In this document: in pieces, positions 55,739-64,000 of the stretch | How positions within the stretch are numbered: the stretch's first letter is position 1 | Layout of the letters: each line of letters opens with the position of its first letter | DNA from: Ctena decussata | Lineage: Eukaryota > Mollusca > Bivalvia > Lucinida > Lucinidae | Length of the DNA: 64,000 nucleotides | Assembly: GCA_963989385.1 (NCBI GenBank) | Contig: OZ022505.1 | Location: forward strand, 55,617,737 to 55,681,736 | Reading direction: 5' to 3' | Made by a program: the position numbers and the translations under genes | Notes under the pieces: model-generated | The model's input: the letters and a program-made list of their open reading frames with translations, nothing else | Told to the model about the DNA's origin: nothing | Database searches by the model: none

Positions 55739-55924
55739 ATTATTCTTTGCACCTTCCCTCTACAACACGTCCTACGACGGGAAAAGTGATCCCTCTAAAA
55801 CCACCTGTGACTAATAATGTTTTAACTAGACCAAAGAACAATAAATACGGTGGAGTAGATTATGCATCAAAATCTGGCGTTTCAGGCGCGACGAGATATA
55901 ATAAAGGGCAGAACAGATATTACG
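55739..55924 (+). CDS. Lachesin/IgLON-like protein, exon F (stalk)
   Basis: The exon is preceded by TGTTTTCAG and followed by GTAGGTAC, phase 1 to phase 1, 62 codons. It encodes a Thr/Pro- then Gly/Tyr/Asn/Lys-rich linker (HLPSTTRPTTGKVIPLKPPV, ..., GATRYNKGQNRYYG) without an Ig fold. Such a stalk between Ig3 and the membrane anchor is usual in the family. The first part could carry O-glycans. Confidence 0.88.
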
Positions 55925-56716
55925 GTAGGTACAGAGGATAGCTATTATTCAGAAGTTATCAATGGGGTGACGCAGTGTTGTTTCTACGTCTAACCAACGA
56001 TGTATAAACGTCCATGACATTTGGACAACGTCCGGTAGATGTTTTAATAACGTGGCGTGTTCACTGGGCTGTATAGGAAATTCTGGGATTTTTTCCTGTC
56101 CATAAAATCATAGTGGTGCCCTTTTAATAAAACTGCGAAGGTACATGTACTAACACTTTTATAATATAAGAAAGCAATATACATTACCTTTTTATATCAT
56201 CAAAACTAGTTTCCTTTCTTGCAGTGATACCATTGAAGCTACAATTTAAAAGTCATTGTTTTATGTTTAATTCTCTTGGTGTACAAAGATATGGCATTTA
56301 AGTTAAGAAAAGAGATTTACATCCAAAGTATTGTTTTGTTGTTCTGATATTTTTTCTCTTTAAAATGTTAAGATATAGTACGAATAATCTTATTATTCCA
56401 ATCCTCAGGGATTGTTTGCAATCACTTTTCAGTACATGATTTGTTTGTTTCTGATGATGATTCACTGATGGGTTTAGAAGTAAAAAGTATGCAAAGACCA
56501 GGAACTGAAACAATCAAAATCCAAATCCAGCCCTCAAACCATAGTTGGAAACAACTAAGATTACAAATAATCAAGATACAGAGAACATATGGCCAACCGA
56601 GTGAGCAGCTTGTTCCCAAAAGGTGGCCACTCAGCAACCCAACCGAACCAAAAATAATAAGAACATACATAAGGTAAAACATCACAGAAACTCTGACACC
56701 AAAAACAGGCAACAGA
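55925..56716 (+). other. Intron F-G, left part
   Basis: An ACGTC/GACGTT-rich palindromic fragment lies at about 55985-56075. The rest is AT-rich. Short frames at 56422-56712 have no recognisable domain. Confidence 0.45.
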
Positions 56717-58083
56717 GAACCACAAGAGAACTACCGCCTTGGAACGGTCAGTAATGAATTACTGGGGGGCTTAAATCGATTTTACAGGCCCAACCTCACC
56801 CTCAGTTTCTGAAGTGGTACAAAACATTTAGTTGGTTGTTCGGTTCGCATGATAACCCTCTAACTCGTCAATGAATCATCACGGTAAACACATAAATCAA
56901 ATTTCAACACCATGATGAAGCAAAGACGAGGACTCAACAGATACAACGGGCCGTCTGACACGTGGAGATCCCTGTCCTGCCAAACGACCCCACTGGAAAT
57001 CTGAAGCAAAAGAAGGTCACCAGTTGAGCCCCGGTGGACCAAGCAACAGACAAAAAGGCTCCGGTCCCAACCAACTAAAATATATAGCTTTAGGTCGGGG
57101 CCATCATAGAGTCTGACGACCGATCCCCCGGTGTGCAATTAAAGAGTGCAGCAAAGTTATCAACCGTGATTGGGTTAATCACTAAGCATGCAGACTGTCG
57201 CATAACATTTAAATTATAGCCAATACGTTTGTGACGTATTATTATTTTTCGGAATTGATCAGAAAAATCAGTCCTACCCTTAATCTTTTTGAATTTGTAT
57301 ACTAAGTCACCATAAAATTCTGGTTCCGATAGGCCTTGGTGTAAAAGAAATTTTAATCCGACATCAAATTTTGAAACCAATTCATGGTGTCTGCGATAGA
57401 ATTTAGAAAAAGCCTTTCTAAGCTTATGATACCGATAGCCCTGTTGAAGAAGTTTAGCAGTTAAACATTTATTACGAGCATTAAAGTCATCTACATGACT
57501 ACACACTCTAGCAAATCTTATAAGTTGAGAAATATACACTCCATAAGAGGGACGACGTGGAACGTCACCATCCAAAAATGGAAAATTAACTATATCAAAG
57601 TCAAAGTCATCACGTTTATCATAAATTTTAGAAGATACAAAACCGTTAGAAATAGATAGATGTAAATCCAAAAAGGGGGCCTCGGTATCTGAAGTATTAG
57701 CTTTATTCAATTTAAGTTCAGGTGGGTAAATTTGGTTAACCATGCTTTCAAAATAAGGATTATCAATATTCAGAAGATCGTCTAAATATCTAGAGGTTGA
57801 GTTAAATGCCTCAATGATATCAGCTTGATTATCAACCGAAAGGGAAGTCATGAAATCTCTTTCATAACAAAATAAAAACAAATCGGCCACAAGAGGAGCA
57901 CAATTTGTACCCATCGGAATACCAACAATTTGTTGCGGGCCAAACCTTCATGCGGGCCAAACAGCTTACTAAATGTTTCGAACCACTGCAGAAGCAGAGG
58001 GCGAGGTTTGGGCTCAGTAAAACATGTTTAAGCCCCCAGTAATCTTTTGCTGACCGTTCCAAGGCGGTACCTCTGTTGTGGTT
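56717..58083 (-). mobile_element. Truncated retroelement with inverted flanking repeats (Penelope-like?)
   Basis: The flanks 56717-56858 and 57949-58083 are inverted copies of one another. Read the same way, both have GAACCACAA, TACCGCCTTGGAACGGTCAG, ACTGGGGG, CTTAAA and AAAACATTTAG-type blocks. Between them on the minus strand lies a reverse-transcriptase fragment. Partially inverted terminal repeats are known for Penelope-like elements, but the family is not certain. It is inserted in the last intron, opposite to the host gene. Confidence 0.6.
57090..57914 (-). pseudogene. C-terminal fragment of a reverse transcriptase
   Basis: The 275-residue open frame begins in RT motif B (GIPMGTNCAPLVADLF reads through the ATG) and has motif C, SRYLDDLLNI, near residue 45. 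It then shows YDKRDDFDFDIVNFPFL and SYGVYISQLIRFARVCS, phrases shared by a widespread animal retroelement RT. The N-terminal fingers and palm motifs are missing because the inverted flank abuts the frame at 57949. The fragment itself has no stop. No endonuclease is seen. It cannot act alone. Confidence 0.75.
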
Positions 58084-58162
58084 CCTTGATGCTACATGTG
58101 CTATTAATATTATTATTATATTAATTTTATCAAAATTATATTTATACTTATTTATTTTTCAG

Positions 58163-58272
58163 GTGATTCCAGTGCTGTGAAAGGCATTGCTTCCTGCAGA
58201 AAAGCATCTAGCATTATTTTTAATTTATTATTAATTTCTATGACAATTTTATACTGTTCAACATTTTTGTGA
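58163..58272 (+). CDS. Lachesin/IgLON-like protein, last exon (GPI-anchor signal and stop)
   Basis: The exon is preceded by ATTTTTCAG and begins by completing a Gly codon. It encodes DSSAVKGIASCRKASSIIFN, then LLLISMTILYCSTFL and TGA at 58270-58272. A run of small residues (DSSA), a polar spacer and a terminal hydrophobic stretch with no cytoplasmic residues is the pattern of a GPI-attachment signal. Confidence 0.9.
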
Positions 58273-58508
58273 TATTATGTATGTACATGTGTATGCATTT
58301 ACTAATGGGAGACCAGACCTACAGTGACGTGCCAAAAGTGTGTCATATCCGTGGAGAAACCCGCATAATTTTTTTTTTCTCACATTTTTACACTGCTATA
58401 TTTATTTTGACAGAAAACGGAACTTATCACTATGAAATTAATACTGCCTTTAAGACAAATGAATGGGGATCTGTAATATCATATTTGGTTTGAACTAAGT
58501 ATGAACTA
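58273..58508 (+). other. 3' untranslated region of the Ig gene (inferred)
   Basis: This stretch runs from the stop to the AATAAA signal. It has no recognised repeat. Confidence 0.55.
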
Positions 58509-58514
58509 AATAAA
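58509..58514 (+). terminator. Polyadenylation signal AATAAA
   Basis: AATAAA occurs 237 bp after the TGA, in AACTAAATAAACTGCATC. It is a reasonable cleavage signal, with the site expected near 58530. A second A-rich candidate, AAAATAAAAG, lies near 58627. Confidence 0.55.
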
Positions 58515-58756
58515 CTGCATCAAATCAAAAACAGCCCACATTTATCGAAAGCAAAATAGTATTGACGTTAATGGCGACGTGTCTAAATTATGATGAAAAA
58601 AAGAATAAGAATACTGTTCATTTCTTAAAATAAAAGAAACTGTTTCAACAACCTGGCCGTTTCTTTCATTTGGAGACCTGAACAAAGTCGTGGTTATGTT
58701 TTAATCTTTTAGTTTCGGTGCTATTTGTAATCGATTAGAAAACTGAAAACTCATTT

Positions 58757-58992
58757 GAGCCGCGACACGAGAAAACCAACTAAGTGTTTGTGCGCCCAGC
58801 GCAGATTTAGATCAGCCTGGGCAACCGCCCAGTCTGATCAGAGTCTTTTCTAAGGGCTTAAAGGGTAGCTAAGGGTCTAAGCTACTTCCATGCGGACAGC
58901 GAAGACTCTGATCAGACTGGGCGGATGCCCAGGCTGATCTGAGTCTTTGCTGGGCGCACAACCACATTGTTATTTTTCTCGTGTCGCGGCTC
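58757..58992. mobile_element. Palindromic MITE, GAGCCGCGAC family, copy 8
   Basis: It is 236 bp with ATTT on both sides (58753-58756 and 58993-58996). Both ends are intact. Confidence 0.88.
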
Positions 58993-59086
58993 ATTTGATT
59001 ATTGCACACTGTAAAAATGTAAACTTTAGTTAGTGCCGAGGTGTAACTCACTTTAAGCATGTCACTGTAAAACCATCCGTTTTTGT

Positions 59087-59362
59087 TTTTCACAGTTTAT
59101 TCAACACATGATACTCAACGTTTCGGCTAATGAAAGCCTTTATCAAGAACGAATTAGCCGAAACTTTGAGAATCATGTGTTGAATAAACTTGATACTCAA
59201 CGTTTCGGCTAATGAAACCCTTTATAAAGATGGAATTAGCCGAAACGTTGAGAATCATGTGTTGAATAAACTTGATACTCAACGTTTCGGCTAATGAAAG
59301 CCTTTATCAAGAAGGAATTAGCCGAAACGTTGAGAATCATGTGTTGAATGAACTGTGAAAAA
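59087..59362. repeat. 82-bp palindromic unit repeated three times
   Basis: GATACTCAACGTTTCGGCTA starts at 59110, 59192 and 59274, exactly 82 bp apart. Each unit is itself a hairpin: ACGTTTCGGCTAAT pairs with ATTAGCCGAAACGT. The outer flanks TTTTTCACAGTT and AACTGTGAAAAA make the whole block one larger palindrome. Confidence 0.85.
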
Positions 59363-59454
59363 TAGAAATATAACAAAGATTTACGTATATAACATCCGTT
59401 TTTGGTCAAACTAAGCAGTGTATAAATTGAATGAATGAAAAAAACAACAAAGAA

Positions 59455-59545
59455 AGTTGGACGGACACTCGGCGCCAAGTGCGTGCAACTATGGTTACGT
59501 ACCACTGAGCCACTTGGGGAACGTCGTTAGGAGAATGGAACAGAA
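59455..59545 (-). mobile_element. Short interspersed repeat, CAGGAGGCTCA family, copy 4
   Basis: On the minus strand: GTTCCCCAAGTGGCTCAGTG, GTACGTAACCATAGTTGCAC, GCACTTGGCGCCG and GTGTCCGTCC. It is closest to the copy at 35565-35655. Confidence 0.6.
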
Positions 59546-59996
59546 CAGAACAAAACAAAGAAAGACACAGTTACAGTTCGTTTGGTATAGAATTGTTCGT
59601 TATATAATGGTATAATGGCACAATTTCATATTTCAAGACGAACTGAGTTGCTTTGGTTATTTACCAAAAAATAAGTTGAAAAAGAATTAAGAAAAAATAC
59701 GTTGAGAATTTGGATAATCTGAAAACGGGGATCCTTTGCAATTCAAAAGACTTCCCAAATGTTGAAAGAAGTAAACTAGGTTTGATTCAGTGTTTGGTTT
59801 AAACATATTTTATTTCAAATTTCATATAATTCAACTATACATTGTGAATATATAAATTTAGCAGGATTGGAACGGAAGCATAAATACTTATTTGGTTCCT
59901 CTCCCTGATTGAGTGTTTGTGAGAGATACTAAAAATATGTTGTTTTTTTATCCATTCAGTGAGTGTGCATGACTTGTTCTAAATGGCGAACTTTAA
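59546..59996. other. Non-coding stretch, nothing recognised
   Basis: AT-rich DNA without a gene or clear repeat. Confidence 0.4.
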
Positions 59997-60368
59997 CCCT
60001 CCAAGCGCCAAAAGCGAAAATAGTTGAGATTGTAAACACGGTAGATCCAGATGAGGCGGCTCATGATGAGCCCCCTCATCATGGTCTACACTCTTTGTCC
60101 AGAGTTTCTTAATTTTCAATATGATATAGCCAGAAGGCATTGACATTTTATATGTCCCATCATTACCAACTTACCAGACCCCGCCCTGCTCCCCAATATC
60201 CAATTTTCATAAGAAAATCGGGTCTTGGGGAGAGGAGGTTGACACTGATGGGACATTTAAAACGTGAATTTCCTGTGATTTAGCTTAGATGATACATTTT
60301 TTTCTTAAATTTCACAGATGAAAACTTTTTGTCTGTGTGTTTTTTTGTTTTTTTTGGCACTTGAAGGA
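59997..60368. mobile_element. TTAA-flanked MITE, copy 2, with a nested insert
   Basis: It is flanked by TTAA at 59993-59996 and 60369-60372. Ends are CCCTCCAAGCGCCAAAA and the complement TCCTTCAAGTGCCAAAA. The central hairpin GATGAGGCGGCTCATGATGA is the same module as at 33.1 kb. An inverted-repeat insert lies at 60146-60262. Confidence 0.72.
60146..60262. mobile_element. Small inverted-repeat element nested in the TTAA MITE
   Basis: TTTTATATGTCCCATCA on the left pairs with TGATGGGACATTTAAAA on the right, one mismatch in 17. The related MITE at 33088-33293 lacks this piece. Confidence 0.6.
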
Positions 60369-60372
60369 TTAA

Positions 60373-62048
60373 CAAGTTTATAACATTCCTTCATTTATTT
60401 CATTGAAAGTTTCAACAAATCGTTATCAGAATGTCTCTAATCCATAACTCTACCATCTTTAAGGTGTGTTGATGCACCTCCATACTTTTCCTTCACTTTT
60501 CAAAGGGGCAGAACTTTTGTTATTTTAGAAGACTCACGTTAACTAATGTCAGATACCTTTTGCTTTTCCCGTAGTTGATTCTAGTTTTCGTTTCCTTTCC
60601 AAATTGGACCTGTACAAGCCCCTAAGAAAATGGAAACAAATTCCTCGGGTTAAAGATTTATTTTTCCCTGATAGTTCCTTAATGCGCCCATAAACCCTAT
60701 TTTTTAACATGTTGACATAAAAGGTAGTTGAGAATAGTTCTACAGCAAGGTGTAGACAGGAAAGAGCCGTGCATCTTGTGTGCGCAGCATAGTTACGCAC
60801 AGTACTAGTGTAACTGATGATAACTTGGGTACGGTTGAGCTGAAGCTGTGCACTTGGTAAGAAGTTGTGTGCGAATGATAATAAGTTGTGTGCAAAAGAT
60901 GATAAGTTGTGTGCGAAAACATTAAGTGTTAAGACATTTAGCTTAATTTAATTATATTGTGCAGAAAATGTTACGAAGGATTTTAACCCTTTTTAGATTG
61001 GAAATCTTTTTTGGGACATACATGTATACAGACAGTGCATACCAAGTTCAGACGCCACAGAACGCGGCGTCTGAATTGGGTTTACACTTTTTGTGTACAG
61101 GATTTTCAATGCAAAAAAAAAAAAATAAAAATGAAAACATGTATCCTCCAGAAACAGCTTCAACTGGAACTGGGCTCATCCTAATAATAAAGATGAACAA
61201 GTCCTTTTGTCAAAAAAGGGTTAATAAGCTGAGTATATAGTTTAATTTAATTTATTTGCAGAGCATAACATGTTGTGTGCCACAGACATTAAGTTGTGTG
61301 GGCATCCTTGCTTTACTGCCATTTTTTTCAAAGGTAGACAACTATTTATGGCTTCCTGTTTGATCCCGTCCCAGAAAGGGGTCTACTCTGAAAGCGACGT
61401 CAGTCATTAATAACATATACGAGAATTACCATTTATTTACCCATTATAGCAAGTTCATTACTATAATCATTATCTACTTGCAAATGAAACTTTCAAGTTA
61501 AGGTCAAGGATAGAGATACGCAGTTGAATAGTTGTCTGGCATTTCAATCCTTTCTCAAATTTGAATGTTTTTTTCCTTTATGTGTAGCTCCGTATTAGAA
61601 GGGAGGCAGATAGGCCTACTTCCAGGTCAGCAACTCTTGAAGGCTTATCCGTACAACTTAACAAGGAGGGAGAATGTGGTTTATCTGTATGGTATTCTTG
61701 ATGTTTAAACCATTACATATAATGAAACCACTGAATTTGTCATAATATTGAACTCGTATGTATGGCAATGTTTCTTTTTGACTGACTGGTGTTATTATTA
61801 TTATTATTATCATCATCATGATCATCATCTGCATCGTAATCATAATCATAAACATTCTGATGCCTGGCCCTTTTTTCTGATTGTAACCTACGTTTCTTGT
61901 CTGGTTCTTAGTCTTTTATTTCTGTCTTTTGACAACTGCGTCCAGCATTCACCTTGTTATGTTTCAGGAAGTGACGCTCTATAACATTTCACATATGTCC
62001 ACAGCGCATTGCAAATGTCCGTATATGTGTTTAAGCTAGGACTATGGA
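60373..62048. other. Non-coding stretch with short simple repeats
   Basis: AAGTTGTGTGCGAAA-like words repeat about three times at 60861-60920. CATCAT/ATTATT trinucleotide-rich sequence lies at about 61792-61850. No gene is seen. Confidence 0.45.
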
Positions 62049-62250
62049 TGGATGGATGACTTGCGAGCTTACGTCCTTTTCAACAGTATTTCAGTCATAT
62101 CAGGACGATGGGCTGATGAAATTGAAAGGCTGTGTTCAATGGAACCTCGTTTACAGTTGAAAAGGTTTCTGCCTCCAGCGGAAATTGAACTTAGGACCAC
62201 TAGATCAGCAAGCCAACCCTTAACCCTCTGAGCTACTGGAGGCTCTTTTG
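62049..62250 (-). mobile_element. tRNA-derived SINE with ATCC tail
   Basis: On the minus strand the head reads GCCTCCAGTAGCTCAGAGGG (A box TAGCTCAGAGGG), then AGTTCAATTTCCGCTGG (B-box relic) closing on GGAGGC. The body is followed by an ATCCATCCATCC tail. A truncated copy lies at 55478-55600. No clear target duplication was found. Confidence 0.65.
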
Positions 62251-62776
62251 AGCTATGGCCTGTAAATTTAGCTGTACATGGCATGCACGAACAGCGAATA
62301 CTTTGGCCACAAGGCATGAATGTGTAGTTTCCATAAAGGCCGTGTTTTATATCGCAGCTCATAGTACGACATTTTGGTGAATGTGTATATTTTCTGGGGA
62401 GCTTCATTTTTGTGTCCATTTCTTATGGGGTCAATTGTAGAAGGAAAGAATTGGCCCCTGAGCATTTTTCTCTTCAAGAGTAGACAGCTTTTTAGGTGCT
62501 ATTTTCGCCTAGGGAAGTAAACAGGGAGTCCCAAATGTTATTTTCTGTTTGTTAAATTGTGTAAAGACATGGCGGTGTACCAGTTCACATTAAATCAAAA
62601 GTTTGGAGGGTTATGATGAGAGACAATGCTTTAAAACTGGTTTGGGGCTTTGTAACTAGTCAAACAATATTTTGATTGAAATATTAAAGTGTATGGGTAT
62701 CCCTTTATGTGTTTTTCTGCCACATTTATCACACCTGGTAAACTATGTTTTCAAGGCTGTTACGAAACGCAAAAGT
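62251..62776. other. Non-coding stretch, nothing recognised
   Basis: Open frames here are short, lack domains and overlap the SINE. No gene is supported. Confidence 0.4.
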
Positions 62777-62866
62777 GCTGTTAAGAAACGACAAAAGTCA
62801 TAGTTACCAAACGACCTGGTCATCAGGTCGTTTGGTAACTATGACTCTTTATCGTTTCGTAACAGC
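62777..62866. repeat. Hairpin with ~42-bp arms
   Basis: GCTGTTAAGAAACGACAAAA at the left and the complement GCTGTTACGAAACGATAAAG at the right are followed by a perfect AGTCATAGTTACCAAACGAC pairing. The loop is four to five bases. Confidence 0.75.
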
Positions 62867-62920
62867 TCCTGTATATACATAGCTAACCAGGGGTGTTTAT
62901 TAAAGGGAACAAAATAAATT

Positions 62921-63156
62921 GAGCCGCGACACGACAAAACCAACAATGTGGTTGTGCGCCCAGCGCAAAGTCAGATCAGCCTGGGCATCCGCCCAGTCTG
63001 ATCAGAGTCTTCGCTGTCCGCATGGAAGTAGCCTAGACCCTTAGCTACCCTTTGAGCACTAAACAAAGAGTCTGATCAAACTGGGCGACTGCTCAGTTTG
63101 ATCTGAGTTTGCACTGGGCGCACAACCACATTGTTGGTTTTGTCTCGTCGCGGCTC
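62921..63156. mobile_element. Palindromic MITE, GAGCCGCGAC family, copy 9
   Basis: It is 236 bp with AAATT on both sides (62916-62920 and 63157-63161). The right arm has several changes (CTCAGTTTGATCTGAGTTTG). Confidence 0.87.
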
Positions 63157-63161
63157 AAATT

Positions 63162-63492
63162 ACGTGACATAATTTCTGCTTGCTTCCCAGGATGGAGAAG
63201 CTCTTCCAAACAGGGTCTTCTTTTGAAGAAAAGAATGTTTTCCTAGAGGAGGAAATTATTTTATTTTAGAGCTGGCTGCCATAGAAATGGGAAATAAAAA
63301 TAAATATGACAGAGTTACTTCCCCTGAAAGTGTACCCATTCACCTTAAAATGCGGTGCGTTTTACGACATAGGAAATGCCCGGGCTTAGTGTGAGAAATT
63401 TACATGACTGTTTGTTAATCAAGCTTACTATATAACAGAAGATACAGGTTTAAAGTGTCTTTTTGCTATTTTTCTTTACATAAACCAGGGTT
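63162..63492. other. Non-coding stretch with repeat remnant
   Basis: TGACAGAGTTACTTCCCCTG followed by AAAGTGTACCCAT near 63307 matches phrases at the right end of 28776-29002, so a diverged relative is likely. Confidence 0.4.
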
Positions 63493-63624
63493 CGAGGTTA
63501 TAAAACTTGAGAATAATCTCAAACTTAAAATAAAGCACACTGATTGGCTGCTTCCGAGCATGTAAGCAGCCAATCAGTGTGCTTTAGTTTGACTTTGAGA
63601 ATGTACTCAAGTTTTATAACCTCG
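63493..63624. repeat. Hairpin with ~60-bp arms
   Basis: CGAGGTTATAAAACTTGAG pairs with CTCAAGTTTTATAACCTCG, and AAAGCACACTGATTGGCTGC pairs with GCAGCCAATCAGTGTGCTTT. The loop is about ten bases (TTCCGAGCATGT). It looks like a MITE; the target duplication is unclear. Confidence 0.75.
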
Positions 63625-63634
63625 GGGCCTGAGC

Positions 63635-63705
63635 AGTATAGGGCGTCACTCCGGCCTCTTCCAACCCTGGCTGACGCCCTTTACTTCTAGGTGACGCCCT
63701 ATACT
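63635..63705. repeat. 15-bp inverted repeat with 41-bp spacer
   Basis: AGTATAGGGCGTCAC (63635-63649) and GTGACGCCCTATACT (63691-63705) are exact complements. It lies next to the larger hairpin. Confidence 0.75.
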
Positions 63706-64000
63706 ACAAATCAGTAATTTTGTTATTGTTGTTGTTATTGTTTGTACGTCTATCTCATACACTTTTATGTTTAGGTATAAGTAAAAAAATATTTATCATG
63801 TCCGAAAATATCTTTAACCTAAAGTGAACTCCGTCTAGCTTTTGTTTCAGCGTGATAGTATCGGCTGCATCAGGCATTCATGTGTAAATATGCACATTAA
63901 ACAAGAAAAGGTGAACAAGATTTGTATGAAAGACGAGAATATCTCTGCATTAAAATTGAAACGTACATCTTTATTTTTATTCATGCTCCCAAGAAGTCCA

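Larger units (their letters stand above)
31679..58272 (+). other. Lachesin/IgLON-like GPI-anchored Ig-superfamily gene (7 exons seen, 5' end missing)
   Basis: The exons are 31679-31785, 49968-50172, 51920-52069, 54054-54182, 54883-55182, 55739-55924 and 58163-58272. They join through GT-AG introns in phases 0,1,1,1,1,1 to give about 394 residues with no stop until TGA. The product has three Ig domains, a stalk of about 62 residues and a C-terminal hydrophobic tail without a cytoplasmic segment, as in lachesin, DIP and IgLON cell-adhesion proteins. Those proteins sit on the outer face of the plasma membrane, often on neurons or epithelia, and bind partners of the same family. Domain order, VVW...ADRRI in Ig1, VPPEI between Ig1 and Ig2, and YWSKDG with YGRYSCIAKNFLG in Ig3 support this. 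The signal-peptide exon is missing; the specific orthologue is not settled. Confidence 0.85.

Overview
The window is eukaryotic nuclear DNA. It has AT-rich non-coding sequence, GT-AG split exons, tRNA-derived SINEs, and a very dense load of small inverted-repeat elements. The repeat repertoire points to a bivalve mollusc, probably a heterodont clam or mussel: GAGCCGCGAC-ended palindromes, arrays carrying GTCTGTCCGTC runs, elements ended by TAGCTCACCTG and CAGGTGAGCTA, and SINEs with CAAC-type tails. That assignment is inference from repeat families; no species marker is present.

Two things in the window code for protein. First, positions 6902-13501 hold a complete BEL/Pao LTR retrotransposon. 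It has two 207-bp LTRs that look identical, a 5-bp ATATG target duplication, a primer binding site, a polypurine tract and one uninterrupted 1934-codon gag-pol frame. It sits inside the 180-bp tandem array of an older Helentron-like element (6358-14669). Second, seven exons on the plus strand from 31679 to 58272 spell the mature part of a lachesin/IgLON-like cell-surface protein: Ig1 split over two exons, Ig2 split over two exons, Ig3 in one exon, a stalk, then a hydrophobic GPI-anchor tail and stop. All junctions fit GT-AG and keep frame. The signal-peptide exon was not found and probably lies upstream of 31.6 kb, inside or outside the window.

Layout: 0-6.3 kb, repeats (Helentron-like element 1, hairpins, a TAGCTCACCTG-ended element with about 440-bp units). 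6.3-14.7 kb, nested Helentron-like element 2 plus BEL. 14.7-31.6 kb, intergenic or 5' intronic DNA with MITEs, a 28-bp-TIR element and SINE pieces. 31.7-58.3 kb, the Ig gene; its first visible intron is 18.2 kb and full of transposons, and its later introns hold a 63-bp minisatellite, a 45-base G run, Helentron-like element 3 and a truncated reverse transcriptase with inverted flanks. 58.3-64 kb, downstream repeats, including an 82-bp palindromic triplication.

The most distinctive large-scale pattern is one near-perfect palindromic MITE family: nine clear copies plus one divergent relative, most flanked by 4-5-bp A/T target duplications. Three array-bearing elements also share one end architecture (5' hairpin, GTCTGTCCGTC-type run, 156-180-bp units, 3' hairpin followed by CTAG). 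I did not find a clearly new protein-coding system.
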